DNA of 7,207 bases. It comes from an uncultured Bacteroidales bacterium (lineage in GTDB: Bacteria; Bacteroidota; Bacteroidia; Bacteroidales; P3). The stretch covers positions 1 through 7,207 of the forward strand of contig ONOZ01000204.1 of NCBI GenBank assembly GCA_900319595.1. Reading direction: 5' to 3'. The position numbers were made by a program, and so were the translations under genes. A model generated the notes under the pieces. That model was not told where the DNA came from, searched no databases, and saw only the letters and a list, made by a program, of their open reading frames with translations. Shown in pieces: positions 7,106 to 7,207 of the stretch; positions within the stretch are counted from its first letter, which is position 1, and each line of letters begins with the position of its first letter.

Positions 7106-7207
7106 TTAATCGCCTATACTTACTATTTCAAAACCTTCAAATTCTTTTAATAAAAAAGACATTGAGGTCCTATATTCCTTTTTATTAGTTTTTATATCTA
7201 CACTTAC
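7106..7207 (-). CDS. C-terminal fragment of an unidentified protein (5' end missing)
   Basis: A minus-strand frame enters at the right edge and runs 33 codons to TAA at 7106-7108. The peptide ends LLKEFEGFEIVSIGD and begins SVDIKTNKKEYRTS after one Val. Composition (mixed charged residues, Lys/Glu rich with hydrophobic spacing) looks like real protein rather than spacer, and the other frames are less protein-like. No family can be named from so short a tail. It is about 320 bp upstream of the membrane-protein start, which has its own promoter, so the two are probably separate transcription units. Confidence 0.5.
   Translation of the reverse strand, partial: VSVDIKTNKKEYRTSMSFLLKEFEGFEIVSIGD

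Overview
The window is AT-rich (roughly one third G+C by eye) and fits the phylum Bacteroidota. It carries sprA, which is restricted to that phylum. Three intergenic sites match the Bacteroidota-type -7 promoter box TAnnTTTG, and the starts mostly lack a clear Shine-Dalgarno sequence. I cannot name the genus. All clear protein genes read on the minus strand, so transcription runs from right to left.

Left 70% (1-5126): the N-terminal 1708 codons of sprA, the giant outer-membrane barrel of the type IX secretion system (T9SS). The gene runs off the left edge. I followed its frame codon by codon and found no internal stop and no frameshift. Directly upstream (5136-5726) is ruvA, the Holliday-junction binding subunit. 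The two are 9 bp apart, almost certainly share a transcript, and a good -7 box lies just upstream of ruvA.

Middle (5727-6085): an intergenic stretch with the ruvA promoter pointing left and a second -7 box (TACCTTTG) pointing right. The second box is followed by about 90 bases with a foldable core and a T-run, and by no convincing protein. I read this as a candidate small RNA. It is the most interesting unexplained element here.

Right (6086-6782): a two-gene cassette, a 166-residue four-helix membrane protein overlapping by 11 bp a 68-residue Xre-type DNA-binding protein. It has its own -7 box. Its leader contains two mutually exclusive GC-rich hairpins just before the first start codon.

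Far right (6853-7207): mostly AT-rich spacer, then the last 33 codons of an unidentified minus-strand gene entering from the right edge.

Nothing seen is a CRISPR array, insertion sequence, tRNA or rRNA. The core genes are known; the novelty candidates are the small RNA and the leader of the membrane-protein/Xre cassette.
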